Source: Heterodera schachtii
Taxonomy: Eukaryota; Nematoda; Chromadorea; Rhabditida; Heteroderidae
DNA: 64,000 bases
Reading direction: 5' to 3'
NCBI GenBank assembly: GCA_023374025.1
Contig: SIJG01000165.1
Location: 124,001-188,000, forward strand
Part shown: in pieces, positions 1 through 10,579 of the stretch
Numbering within the stretch: position 1 is the stretch's first letter
How the letters are laid out: every line of letters begins with the position of its first letter
The notes under the pieces: model-generated
The model's input: the letters and a program-made list of their open reading frames with translations, nothing else
Told to the model about the DNA's origin: nothing
Databases searched by the model: none
Program-made: the position numbers and the translations under genes

Positions 1-2820
1 ATCAAAAAATTATTTAAAAAATATTTTATCTACAAAATAAATTATTATTTTTAATATATCTGTGCATATAATCAATATTTCTTCATAAAGTGAAATAAAA
101 TATTAAATATTTCTTGAATTAAATCCTTTTTTGATATGCGACAAAATTTATTTTTTGAATATAACATTTTGTTATAAAAAAATATTGAATTACCGAACTA
201 TTAAAAATCAAAGACGATATATGATGAAGCAGAGATCTGACCATGACATTCTGTCATGTGTAAAATATTATACAATATGTTTAATGAATTCAACCATAAT
301 ATAATATTATTATTAATTTTAACTAAAATTTCTCAAAAGATTTAAAAAATTTAATATGTCTCTTAATTCGCAATAATTTATTTTGAAAGATTAAAGAAAT
401 AATTATCTTTTTATTTATTTTTAATTCGAATGCAACATTTGCAGAAAACGTGGTGAAAATTTAAGGAATTGGGTGGGGCTGAAAGAATTTTTTATGTGAA
501 AATTAAAAAAATGAAAAAATTTGAGAGCAGAAAATATTAGACCAATCCATTTAATCAAAAGAATTGAGAAACATTTAGTCTTGTGACTAAACCAATAAAT
601 TAATTTCAATTAATTTGGCTGGTTAAATTTTAAGATGTTTTTGTTTTACTTTTTTGTGTCAAAAGTTAAGGAATCGTTTTAAATTCTACTATAATTTTTC
701 ACTAAAAAAAAAATTAAAACTAATTATTTGTAAAAAATTACAATTTTAATTGATTAAAACTTCAATACTTACTCGAAGTTTTTTTTTTGCATGTTTATCT
801 TTTGAATAAAATTCAGATTAATTAATTATTCCTCATCATCGAGTATTCAGTCACAAAATAATGATTAATGGTCAAATGTTATGACAAATTTTTGTAGAAT
901 ATTCATCAAAAACTAACATGAAATAATGTTATATTAAAGTTAATGAAAAAAGATATGTTAAGATTATATTAAAATTGTTAAAGATCAAGAACGCAAAAAA
1001 TTAAATTAATAATGAAAATTGATATATTAAAAAAATAAAAAATAAAAAAATTAATTTTCGCTACAAACTTGGGATTAGAGATTCCGAAAATTCAAAATAA
1101 TGGAAAAATTGCAAATTCAATTTTAATTAAATCTTAATTTTTTTAGATGCAAAATTGAATTTGGCATTATCTATAAATGGAACGCAGTTATAACTGATAT
1201 AATTATTTAAATAGGATTATGTATTAATTATTCATCTGAACCTAATAATTACGACCAATATTAAGTGAATTCTGGAAACATTAGTAAATTAAATTAATCA
1301 ATTTCATATACTGAGAAAATTTTTGGAAATTTGAAAAAATATTTTATTTGATTTTTTGGTTATTTTATTCAAATTCATCAAATAATTAATCAATTTTATA
1401 TTTTATTTTTTAATTTTTCATCGAACTTGGTTAATATTTTGTATGAATAAGAAAATTTATTCATTTTTTGCTTTTTTCTAATGAAAATTCTTAAAAACTA
1501 AGACACGTGATATTTTCAGCATGGTGCTTTTCTACACAGTTTTATTAGATGTGCTGGGATTTTTGCCAAATATAAAAATTTATTTTAATAAGATTGGTAT
1601 TTATTATTTATTATACCAGTGAAGAACTTTGTTTGTTTAAAGTAACTTAGAATTTTATTTTCTTTATCATCTTATGTGTGCTAAAGAAATAATATTTAAA
1701 TTTGACATATCTTCAATTAAATCATTGTTTTCAAATTTAATTTGATAATTCTTTTATTAATATATAAAAAAAATACGCAATATATCGAATTTAATTTACT
1801 TTTGATTCAATTTAATAACAATAATTAATCATTTATTATTTTTTTAAATATTCTAAAATCTAAATAACTAAATATTTTATGAATGGTTAATTAAGGAATA
1901 GAAGTCAAATAAATTCTGACAAAATTAAAATATTATGAAAGAATGTTAAAAATGTAAAATTTTTATTAAATATTAATAGTAAATGAATGGATGGAGCACA
2001 TAAAGTACATTAAATAATATGAAATTTATAGGTACATAGAGATATAATCATTAAATAATGCGAAACTGAAGTTAAAGAAAGCATCGAATAACTAAAATAA
2101 ACTAAAAACTGAAAAAAGAATGATTGTTTAGCATAACGCAATTTTTAAAAGATGGGGCAGCACATAGATTATTGTTTTTTTTTAAATGTACCATTTTAAT
2201 TATTATTTTTTTTTTCTTTTTTCTTAAATTCTCTTTTTAGTTTTGAAAGAGGGTTTAATTCTTGTAACTTAAATAATAATAGTAAATTATAAGAAATGAT
2301 AAATTAATAATTATAAACTATTTTAGACGAGCCAATGTTTATAAAAAATGGATCATTTGCAGAAATAATATTTAATTTCTTATTCATATATTAGCGAAAA
2401 TTAATCAAAAACTATAATTTTAATAAAATTTCAAAAAATGTTTATCAAATAATAATGTTTTTGATTTTAAATAAAAAATAAAAAAGGCTATCGTAAAAAA
2501 AGACAAATTTACATCATGGAATTTTATTTTCTGAAATTTTTTGAGTCGAAAAGGCATTTAAGGCACGAAAATCCCGAAAAAGGCAAAAAAAAGGCATAAT
2601 AAAAATCAACGAAGAAGCAACGTAACAACAGGATAATATTAATATTGTATTTCATAAATTAAAAGTGAATTAACATAAAAAGAAATACATATACATTGAA
2701 AAGAAGATAAACATTTCAATAAATTTAAAAAAATTAATTTATATTAAAAAGTAATTGATGCCTAAGAAAGTATTATAATTTAAGGTTAACAGATTATCAT
2801 GAAAAATACTCAATTTTTTT
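1..2820. other. AT-rich stretch without a recognisable gene
   Basis: Long A/T homopolymers and stop codons in all frames. The one frame of 62 codons (421-609, minus) has a composition expected of AT-rich noise and no motif. A short inverted repeat lies near 241-258 (CATGACATTCTGTCATGTG). Nothing else could be assigned. Confidence 0.6.
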
Positions 2821-2963
2821 AATGAAAGTATAAAAGGAAATTATGGGTCATTTTATAGAGTTGAGAAACGCTGGGTATTTGGAATGTATGATACGCAACA
2901 AAAAGCGAGAATACAACAATTTGTCGACAAGAGGCGCCGTGATACAATATTTCTTAATTTGAA
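2821..2963 (+). pseudogene. Merlin / ISXO2-like transposase fragment
   Basis: One plus-strand frame reads through about 48 codons from 2821. Its core is VEKRWVFGMYD, then FVDKRRRDTIFLNL. This matches the ISXO2-like (IS1016/Merlin) DDE transposase pattern: a VE..WVFG strand, then a short strand with V..R...T(L/I). The preceding residues (ESIKGNYGSFYR) fit the segment with the catalytic Asp-Glu, but the canonical DE pair is not seen. A full Merlin transposase has roughly 250-300 residues, so this is a small internal piece. No flanking terminal inverted repeats were found. The family call is recognition by pattern; that it is a dead relic is inferred from its length. Confidence 0.65.
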
Positions 2964-4237
2964 TATAATTTTTTTAAAAATTCCAAACCATACATGAATC
3001 ATTTTATATGACAAACATTAACTGATATTTAAAAACTGCTGTCTTTATTAACTCTTAGTAATTATTAAAATTACATGATAAAAACAACTAATTAAATTTA
3101 AATAAAATTTAAAATAATAATTATTACCTTTTTATTAAAAAAACGTTCTAATACAAAATATTACTTAAATAATGCTAATAACAATTTATTGAAAAGCGTT
3201 TTCAATAAATTGACGAATTGTCCGTCGACTTCAATAAATAAAGGCATTCGAGTGAAATTAGTCACATGAAAAATTAAATTAATAGGACAAAAAAAGATAT
3301 TTTCATTTAAAAAATAAAATTTAAATGACATTCAATATTTAAAATAATTAAACATAATTTTTTTTTTTTTTTTCATTCAATTTATTAATATAACGCATTA
3401 TTTTATACAAAAGAATATGATGAATTTTATTGTCCTTCACCTATATATTGGCAACGAGCTCAAAACACTCTCTGATTTAATTTTATTTAAATTATCTAAA
3501 GTGTATTATACGAGTTATTTAATGAAAATGTAAGTTCGCAATTGTAGATTGAATATCAAACTTCGTATAAACTCGTTTCCTCACGAAATTAGATAAAAAT
3601 AATTCATTTAAAAAAAAAGTAAGTTAAATCTTTTTTATATTTAAGTAAGATTATTATGCTGTTCCTTGAACTTCTTGTTCTGTGAGTTATTGATTCGTCT
3701 AATTGATTAAAACAATAAGAAAATAAAAAATGCATATAAATGTTAAGAAAAATAACAGAAGGAAAATTATAAATAGGATTTTTCTTGAAATTTTATTTAG
3801 CATTAAATTCGAAAAATCTTTAACCAAAAAAAAAGTTTTTCTGTTATTCTGACTTTAATAACTATTGAACTTTGGCATAATTAATTAGTTTTACTATTAA
3901 TTTTAGTCGTAAAAATTTTCTGATCAGTTTCTTTAGCTAATCAATTCTGGGCACAGAAACTAGTTGTCACGAAGGCACAAGACTAAAACATTGAGCTTGA
4001 TAAACTCTTTGTTTGTATAAAAGTAAAACAAAAATTTTTTGAATAAGCAGAAAATTATATATCATTATCATGAAAAACAAATTCTACCCATTTTTAACGG
4101 GGGAAATTTTTGACATGATTGAATTATTCATAATTCAAAAAAAAATAAACAAATTAATTTTATATTAATAAATTTATATTAAATAACAATATAATATTTT
4201 GAAAAATATATATAATATTCTTCTTTTTTTAATTATA
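2964..4237. other. AT-rich stretch, nothing assigned
   Basis: No open frame of note, no RNA gene and no repeat boundary recognised. A poly-T run lies at 3358-3373. Confidence 0.55.
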
Positions 4238-4484
4238 TTCACATGTAAAAATTCAGAAGTTTTGAATTAATAATTAAAAAATTTTTTTAGTATTTCACCC
4301 CCTCCGGCATTGAAACGAGAGTGGGTAAACGAGGAGTATGAATTTGAAATTTGCCAATAAAAAATTACAAAATATAACAAAAATGATTATAATGGAAAAA
4401 AGGAAATTAAATTTAAATTTAATAAGAAAAAATGATAATTTATATACCAAACAGTTGGTTGGTTATCCAATGATACCATTAAAA
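4238..4484 (+). repeat. Direct duplication, copy A, with exon-like segment
   Basis: About 247 bp repeated with few differences at 4779-5025. Inside, a T-run ending in TTTTTTTAG (splice-acceptor-like, near 4290) is followed by a frame reading SISPPPALKREWVNEEYEFEICQ and a TAA. Its codon use (GAG, CGA, AAC) is unlike the AT-rich surroundings. This could be the last exon of a host gene or of a transposon gene. No homology could be assigned. The duplication is seen directly; the exon reading is inference. Confidence 0.6.
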
Positions 4485-4778
4485 TAATCCAGGATATTAA
4501 TTGGATCATTTTAACAATGTTATTTGTTCTTGAGAATTGCAAGCTTTGGTTCATGCCAGGATAAGTGCAAATTGTTATTTGTTTATGATAAAAAAGAAAG
4601 AAATAAAAACAAAATTAATTATTTAATATAAAAATAGGACCAAATCAAGTATAATATTATGTATTATTTTTACAAAATTCTATATCAGAACTAAATAAAT
4701 AAAATAAAATAAACGTAAAAAAAATAAAATCTTATCATTTGTGCAATGAGGACAAAATAATTATCTAAAAAATCGAAC
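4485..4778. other. Spacer between the two direct copies
   Basis: AT-rich; no feature recognised. It separates the two copies of the 247-bp repeat by about 294 bp. Confidence 0.5.
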
Positions 4779-5025
4779 ATTCACATGTAAGAATTCAGAA
4801 GTTTTGAATTAATAATTAAAAATTTTTTTTAGTATTTCACCCTTTCCGGCATTGAAACGAGAGTGGGTAAACGAGGAGTATGAATTTGAAATTTGCCAAT
4901 AAAAAATTACAAAATATAACAAAAATGATTATAATGGAAAAAAAGAAATTAAATTTAAATTAATAAGAAAAAATGATAATTTATATACCAAAAAGTTGGT
5001 TGGTTATCCAATGATACCATTAAAA
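4779..5025 (+). repeat. Direct duplication, copy B, with exon-like segment
   Basis: Second copy of the repeat at 4238-4484. The exon-like frame is kept, including its TAA stop. The visible coding difference is CCTCCG to TTTCCG near 4841, changing one Pro to Phe without breaking the frame. Other differences are small indels in A/T runs outside the frame. Confidence 0.6.
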
Positions 5026-5035
5026 ATTATTTTTT

Positions 5036-5645
5036 TATTAAAGAAATTAAAAAATATCTATTTTAACGAATTTTAATACACTCCCAAATGAGCACGAGTA
5101 TGAATTTTATTTTAAATAGAAAAACAGAAAGTTTGATGATTATATGTGGTTAAATTATTCTATTTAATGAAAATTGACAACTCAACATACTGAAAAAATT
5201 TATTATAACGCAGGTGGCAGTGATGCATTGCCCAGATCCCAATGCCATCATGTCTACACCTCATTACCCAGAAAATAAACAAACAACAAAAACAAGAAAT
5301 AAGAGATGAATTTAATTATGGACAACATTTAAACAATTATGATAAAAAATATAATAAATTCTAAATGATGACTAAATTAATATAAAAGAATTTAAAATTA
5401 ATCAATTAACGTATTGAAGTAATATTAATATTAACTAAATTAAATCTCTAATGTTAAAAATAATGTTTTAATCAATGTCTTTTAGGAAGTACATCCAAAA
5501 TTTTAATAATCAGCTAAAAATGTTGTTAAAAAAAGCATAAAATATTATTTTTTAAATTAATTTTCTACATGCGATATTATGCAAAAATATGTTGAGTAAA
5601 ATATATAATTAGTTTAATTTGTTTCATTTATGTAAACAAAAATTT
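5036..5645 (+). repeat. Dispersed inverted repeat, arm 1
   Basis: This segment matches the reverse complement of 16919-17325 over almost its whole length, for example the TACATGCGATATTATGC block near 5567 and the GAAAGTTTGATGATTATATG block near 5127. It is longer than arm 2 by about 235 bp (5199-5436), which is therefore an insertion here or a deletion there. The arms lie in opposite orientation about 11 kb apart and flank element E1, but neither borders E1 directly. Confidence 0.8.
5199..5436 (+). other. Arm-1-specific segment with short coding-like frame
   Basis: Absent from arm 2. It opens with an acceptor-like TTATTATAACGCAG. From 5211 a frame of about 33 codons (including VAVMHCPDPNAIMSTPHYPE) runs to a TGA near 5310. 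GC content rises sharply for about 70 bp only. No family recognised; it could be a terminal exon or a transposon scrap. Confidence 0.3.
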
Positions 5646-8600
5646 CTCCACAAAAATGGCAAAATATTTATTTATTCTCGTAAAAGCCTAAAATATGCAT
5701 TTATACAAAGTCATTCTATTTACAATAAATTCATTTGATATTTTCTAAATTATTATTCTTATTATTTTTCTTCCGTTTTGGACATTTCCAAGGATAATTA
5801 TTCTCGTCATTAAATTAAATGCACAAATTAATTTATTACATTTGTTTTAATTAAATTTTTTCCTTAATTTCACTTTTATCTTCGTAATTATATGTATCTT
5901 TTCACATATCTTTGAATATTATTTGTTTTAATTCAAAATATAATAAGAAGAGAATTTTGCACCCACTTTTTATTTATGCATTTTTATATTTAGTTGATTT
6001 AATATTTATAATTATTTTTGGTTTTGCAGTGTACTTTTATCTTCTATTATTATTCATTTTATTCTTTAGTCATTTTTATATTTAATTTTAATAAGTAAAG
6101 ATAATCAAATTGAGATTCGTATTTGTTTTTGTTATTAATATTATATTTTTATTTTATGTCAACCATTTAAAATATAAAAATGATTTAATATAATTTATTG
6201 ATTATTTCCGCATTTAAAAAAAATTAATCTTTTTTACTAATCTCTGTTAAAAACAAAGTTAAATATCTCAGTTTTTTCTCTTTTTCCCTAATACATACTT
6301 TTTTTTGAAAATTAATCTGGTCAAAATTTGGTCATTTTTGGACGAAAGCTCTTTTTTTTCTAATCGGCGCTTATTTGCAACACATCGGAAAAATATTTTT
6401 GATACTTTTAACAATTTTAATTACTTTTTGTTTTTTATTATTTGATGAATATCTTTAGGTATTTACAATAATATTTTGCGATTTTATTTTTTATTACTTT
6501 CAGCATATAATATTCTTAACATTTTTAAATGTTAAAATTTTTTAATTTGTTTCTTAGCACGGCGGCTGTCTTTTTTTACGGGCGGCGGTTGACGAATATT
6601 TTTACTTTTAATATTTAATAAATAAATTTTGTTTGTTATTAGTTTGTCAGAAAAAACTATAGTCTTAATGATAAGAATCATTTGCTTTTTGATTTACCGT
6701 AATCTTTTTATCATATTTTATATCTATAATTTGTTTATCAGTAAAGTTTTTAGTTTGTAAAACAGAATATTTTACAAGAAAATCAACATTTATTTAATCC
6801 AAATGTCTTTTTGTTTAAATTTTTTATCATTTTTATTGCACAATATTCTATTTAAGATGTTTTTTAAAACCGCCGTGTTTTTATTTAATTGAATTTTTAT
6901 ACTTCTATATACGCACTGGGTCAGTTTAGTAGGGCAATAAAATTATATTTTGTATTCATTCTTTTTTTTCTGTCAGTCATATGTTTGTTATAATTTTTAT
7001 GTTAATTCATGTGTCGTGATAAAAAATCCAATGTCGAATTCGCTGAAGAATTTAAACATATGGATTCGTCGTTGATGATATTGTATTTATTAGCTATATT
7101 GTGATAAAATTTTATTCTAGTATTTAAATGTTTTCCTATATTTCTTAAATATATTAATAAAAAATCTGAATGGAATTTTTATTAAATATTTTATTATTAA
7201 ATCAGTAAGAAATTTGTTATTTTTTACTTTGAAAGTTCGACGCGGTAATGTTATTTCCCAGGCTTCAAGCGGTGAACAAATTTATTTATTTTCTCATTTT
7301 ATCAAAAGCATACGCTTTAAATTTGTAAAAAACCTTAGTTTTTCGACCATTAATATGATTTTTTGTCGAACATTATCTATATAAGTGCCCAAAAATGTAT
7401 TTTTTGTAGGAATTTTGATAAAAACTTTTTAAAAACATTTATTTTATTTTGGAAAACTATTATTAATATTAGTATAATAAAAAAATTTATTTCATTGATA
7501 CTTTTATAAATTATGAAAAATTAAAAATAAGTGAATATGATTGTTGTGGATTTGTACCTTTTTTCCCTTTATAAAAAATTAAAGTTGAACTGAATGCTAT
7601 ATTTTAATTACATTGAAAATCATAAATTTAAGTTAAATTAATGCATATTTTGTTCTTTTTTAAACCAATATTTTTTTTACTTCTCATATTTTTGTCAAAA
7701 ATCTAAGTTTTTAGCTTTACAGTGAATTTTATTTGTATTCTCGCGGCACCTCTTTACAAATAACGTATTTTTTTTATTGACCTGACATGCTTACTGTCTT
7801 TCATCCATTTATTTTTTATTTCTCTAATTTAACTACAAAATTTACGAAATTTTTTATTTTTCATTGATGGCGGCAGGTCAACTTTTTCATTTAATTTTGC
7901 TTGTTTTTCATTTTTGCTTAGTATATAATTTTCAATGAATGATTTGTATTTTTAATTTATTTGATTTTACATTTATATTTGTATTAATAATATTTTTTGA
8001 TTAAATATTCATTTTATTCAAATCTGTTTAATTAAACTTAATTTGCTTTTTTCGATCAAACACATATGCTCAAAACCATGACTCAGATATACATATGATT
8101 ATTTTACCTTAAACGAATATTTATTTATATTTATTTAAAAATTACCTAGAGTTGCCTTTTTCATGGCCATTGCTTATTACTCTGTTTTATTTTTTGTTGT
8201 GCGTACTTATTTAATTTCCACTAATATTTTCTATATTTTTATTAAATTTTTTTTATATTATTTTGGTAAAATTGATATATGAATATTTTGTCATTTTTTA
8301 TTTCAAATTGTTGGAATTTTTTCTTATATTTGACTATAAATGTTTCTTTCGTTTGATATTAGTTTTATTGTTTCTGTAGTCCCATAGTTTCTTTGTGGAG
8401 CCATTCTTGATTTCAAATTTTTTGTTTAGGGTTCGGTCGCGCGGAAAGTTCGTCTTAATTTTGGTTTTCTCCACAAAATATCAGCCAGCGCCAATTTTTG
8501 CGAGTTCTATGCACGGCAAAAAATTATATATATATATATATTTTTTTTTATTATTATTTTCGAAAATCACTAGATGATTCACTTTTTATTAATTTAGCAT

Positions 8601-9159
8601 ATAATATTTTTTAATTTCGACACTTTTAATTATTTTTTCTTTTTTTTAATGAATATCTTTATATGATTTACAATATTAGTGTGTACTTAGAGTGTATTAT
8701 TTTCTACATATAAAGATTTAACTTTTCTTATTCTTAATTAAATGCATCGTTTTGCTTTTTTATTTGTATCCTTTTATTATGCTTTTAGTTTCAGAAATAT
8801 TTTGTAATTATTTAAAAAATTAATAAAGTTAATTTCATTTATTTAATTTTCATTTATTTTATATTTCTTTATAATTTTTTATTATATAAATAAAAAAATT
8901 ATGCGAATAATTTCGAATTAGATGAATTGTTTCTTAATTTAGCAGGAGAATTGTTTAATAATAATAATGAACTTTGAGCAAAGCCATTGAGCAAAAATTT
9001 GATGGAATCGGTTTTATTCAATATATTTATTTATGAATTTTAATAATTCATGCAATTCTGCATAATTTTCATTTTAATAAAAAGATCTTGCATTTCGTTG
9101 AATTTATCTTTTGATATCATTAAACTTCAATGTCCTCCGTTTAATGTTTGTATTATTTG
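5646..9159. other. Gene desert, T-rich on the plus strand
   Basis: No gene recognised. Small GC-richer spots occur at about 6557-6592 (GGCGGC motifs), 7010-7070, 7238-7275 and 8425-8520. A frame without an ATG at about 7150-7403 stays open for roughly 84 codons but has no recognisable motif. An (AT)n run lies at 8524-8541. The 60-codon frame at 8395-8577 ends in that run and looks spurious. Confidence 0.5.
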
Positions 9160-9163
9160 GCAC
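9160..9163. repeat. E1 target-site duplication (GCAC), left
   Basis: GCAC directly precedes the left LTR and is repeated at 16849-16852 directly after the right LTR. A 4-bp target duplication fits Gypsy-class integrases. Confidence 0.85.
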
Positions 9164-9556
9164 AGTTGGAAAATACAAACAAAATTGGATGGGGATGGGT
9201 TGTCTCTTTTCCCAAATAGCAATTGGAGTCAAAACACAATTATATGTCAGCACCTGTTTAAAACAAATTCGCAAACACTTTAATAAATAAACGAAACAAA
9301 ATAATTTACGACGATAAATTTCAAACTGCAAACAATAATTTAAAAGTCGAGACCACAGCAATAAATTTGATGAAATCAGCGTCCAAAGAAATTCAAAAAA
9401 CAAAAGAAGAGAAGACAATAAAACAAAACGAAAAAAGAGAACAGTAACTGAAAAAAAACACAATATTTAGGTCCATAACAAGAAAGAAAGACAGAACGCC
9501 AATAAATAATTATAATTTAAAACATAAAAGAGGTCAAAAGTCAATTAAGTACCACA
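9164..9556 (-). repeat. E1 3' LTR
   Basis: 393 bp. In element orientation it starts TGTGG and ends CAACT. It matches the 392-bp right copy except for eight rather than seven A's in the run near 9451. The first ~50 bp in element orientation resemble the same edge of the E3 LTR (shared GAACGCCAAT, ATTATAATTTAAA and AAGGTCA blocks on the plus strand). Confidence 0.93.
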
Positions 9557-9568
9557 TCCCCATCCTCT
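9557..9568 (-). other. E1 polypurine tract
   Basis: On the minus strand AGAGGATGGGGA lies immediately before the TGTGG start of the 3' LTR, the position where plus-strand DNA synthesis is primed. The E3 tract has 10 of 12 bases the same. Confidence 0.85.
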
Positions 9569-9572
9569 GAAG

Positions 9573-9591
9573 AAGACGGTCCCCTCGTCTT
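9573..9591 (-). other. Hairpin next to E1 polypurine tract
   Basis: On the plus strand AAGACG-GTCCCCT-CGTCTT: a 6-bp stem and 7-base loop, four bases from the polypurine tract. E3 has the same loop at the same place (43221-43241), with a stem of different sequence that still pairs. The stem changes look compensatory, which suggests selection for structure in the element RNA. Confidence 0.6.
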
Positions 9592-9648
9592 AGAACAATA
9601 AATATGAAATTTGAGAAGTTGAGAACAGAAAGGTGGGGTCAAAGGCAT

Positions 9649-9936
9649 TTATGGCTTAATGGCGACGGCTGCGGCTACTGTACGCTTTCCCATCACTGCG
9701 GCTTTGAGTGTTGCGGCTCGAGCTTGACTGGAGAGAATATGGATGGACCCGATGACCCCGAGAAAATTGATGAGGACGATGAATTGACAATTCGGAAAAT
9801 TGAGCGGGTACAGAAGGGAGTGAGCGAGAAGAACGACGAATGCCAAGGAAATTGTCATCGGGAAAAACAGAAATTTGAGTGAATATCCATGCCCTGAGGC
9901 ATTTAAGTCCTTCTGGCAGAATCTTTCCATCAGCAC
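9649..9936 (-). CDS. Short hydrophobic frame overlapping the E1 third ORF
   Basis: 95 codons from an ATG at 9936, in the same reading frame as Gag-Pol and overlapping the end of the third frame. It encodes two hydrophobic stretches, about residues 22-44 (FLFFPMTISLAFVVLLAHSL) and 51-69 (FIVLINFLGVIGSIHI). These could act as membrane segments, for example if a frameshift or splice joined them to the hydrolase-like domain. It may equally be a chance open frame opposite a low-complexity region. No homology recognised. Confidence 0.25.
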   Translation of the reverse strand: MLMERFCQKDLNASGHGYSLKFLFFPMTISLAFVVLLAHSLLYPLNFPNCQFIVLINFLGVIGSIHILSSQARAATLKAAVMGKRTVAAAVAIKP

Positions 9937-10579
9937 GCACCCGTGTCATGTCAAAAGTGTCTCCGAATCTCCACATCTCGATCAGACTTCGTCCATTCTC
10001 GGTCAGCGCAATGAACCATTCTGCGGCAATGTGTTCCAATCCAGGAAGCAATTCATTGTACTGTGCGTGCTTTTCACGAACGTACGGAGGAGGGATCCAC
10101 ACAAATCGAACGTGCCCAAATTGTCCGCAAATTGCTTTGATGCGTTCACATTCTTCCATAATTTGGGCCACGGTTTGCCCTTTGATCAGTGCGTCTCTTC
10201 CAAGGATGATCAGTGCCGACGTGACTTTTGATGTCAGTACTGATTTGTCCAATGCACGGATCACATCACCCAATGTCCCTTGTACGGTGCCGATAAAGTG
10301 AGCAGAAATTTGGTTGTTTGCTTCGCCACAAAGTTGCGCAGCACTTGAGTCTCCAATGATCACTCTCGGCTGATGGACCAATGTTGTTTTACCAAAAACA
10401 ACGGTTGCGCGGACTTTCTCCAATGCCCATTTGCCAGCATTAAAGACTTTTTCCCATCCAATTCTGTCGGCTTCCGGCAGCTCAGAAAGCGAAATTGGTG
10501 CTTCTAAGCATATTTGGCCAAATCCCGTGCGTTTCAATGCTTCGTGTGCAGATGCGCAACTGCTGACCTCATCGTCCAC
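9656..10579 (-). CDS. E1 third ORF: SGNH/GDSL-hydrolase-like protein
   Basis: 307 codons open in the -1 frame relative to Gag-Pol, overlapping its end by 46 bp. Residues 71-235 look like an SGNH (GDSL) hydrolase: a strand ending in the nucleophile motif IIGDSSA (Ser78), a central strand LIILGRDAL at the GxND block (127-129, Arg-Asp instead of Asn-Asp), VRFVWIPPP, and ADGKILPEGLK at the DxxH block (Asp217, Ile220 where His is usual). Ser and Asp are kept while the oxyanion Asn and catalytic His appear replaced, so catalysis is doubtful; the domain may bind RNA or lipid. Esterase-type SGNH domains are known in CR1-like LINE ORF1 proteins and some Ngaro-type elements. The frame begins GTG right after a TAA and has no ATG for about 140 codons, so expression needs frameshifting or splicing. 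The last ~60 residues are Ser/Arg/His-rich and may not be real. Confidence 0.55.
   Translation of the reverse strand: MDDEVSSCASAHEALKRTGFGQICLEAPISLSELPEADRIGWEKVFNAGKWALEKVRATVVFGKTTLVHQPRVIIGDSSAAQLCGEANNQISAHFIGTVQGTLGDVIRALDKSVLTSKVTSALIILGRDALIKGQTVAQIMEECERIKAICGQFGHVRFVWIPPPYVREKHAQYNELLPGLEHIAAEWFIALTENGRSLIEMWRFGDTFDMTRVRADGKILPEGLKCLRAWIFTQISVFPDDNFLGIRRSSRSLPSVPAQFSELSIHRPHQFSRGHRVHPYSLQSSSSRNTQSRSDGKAYSSRSRRH

Noticed and set aside
9104..9463. 119-codon hydrophobic minus frame over the E1 LTR (and copy at 16409-16768)
   Set aside because: Lies almost wholly in LTR sequence, present in both LTRs; no coding evidence.
9649..10579. Third ORF of E1 as a viral envelope protein
   Set aside because: No signal peptide, furin-like site or fusion-peptide arrangement seen; the GDS/PPP/DG block pattern fits an SGNH-type fold better.
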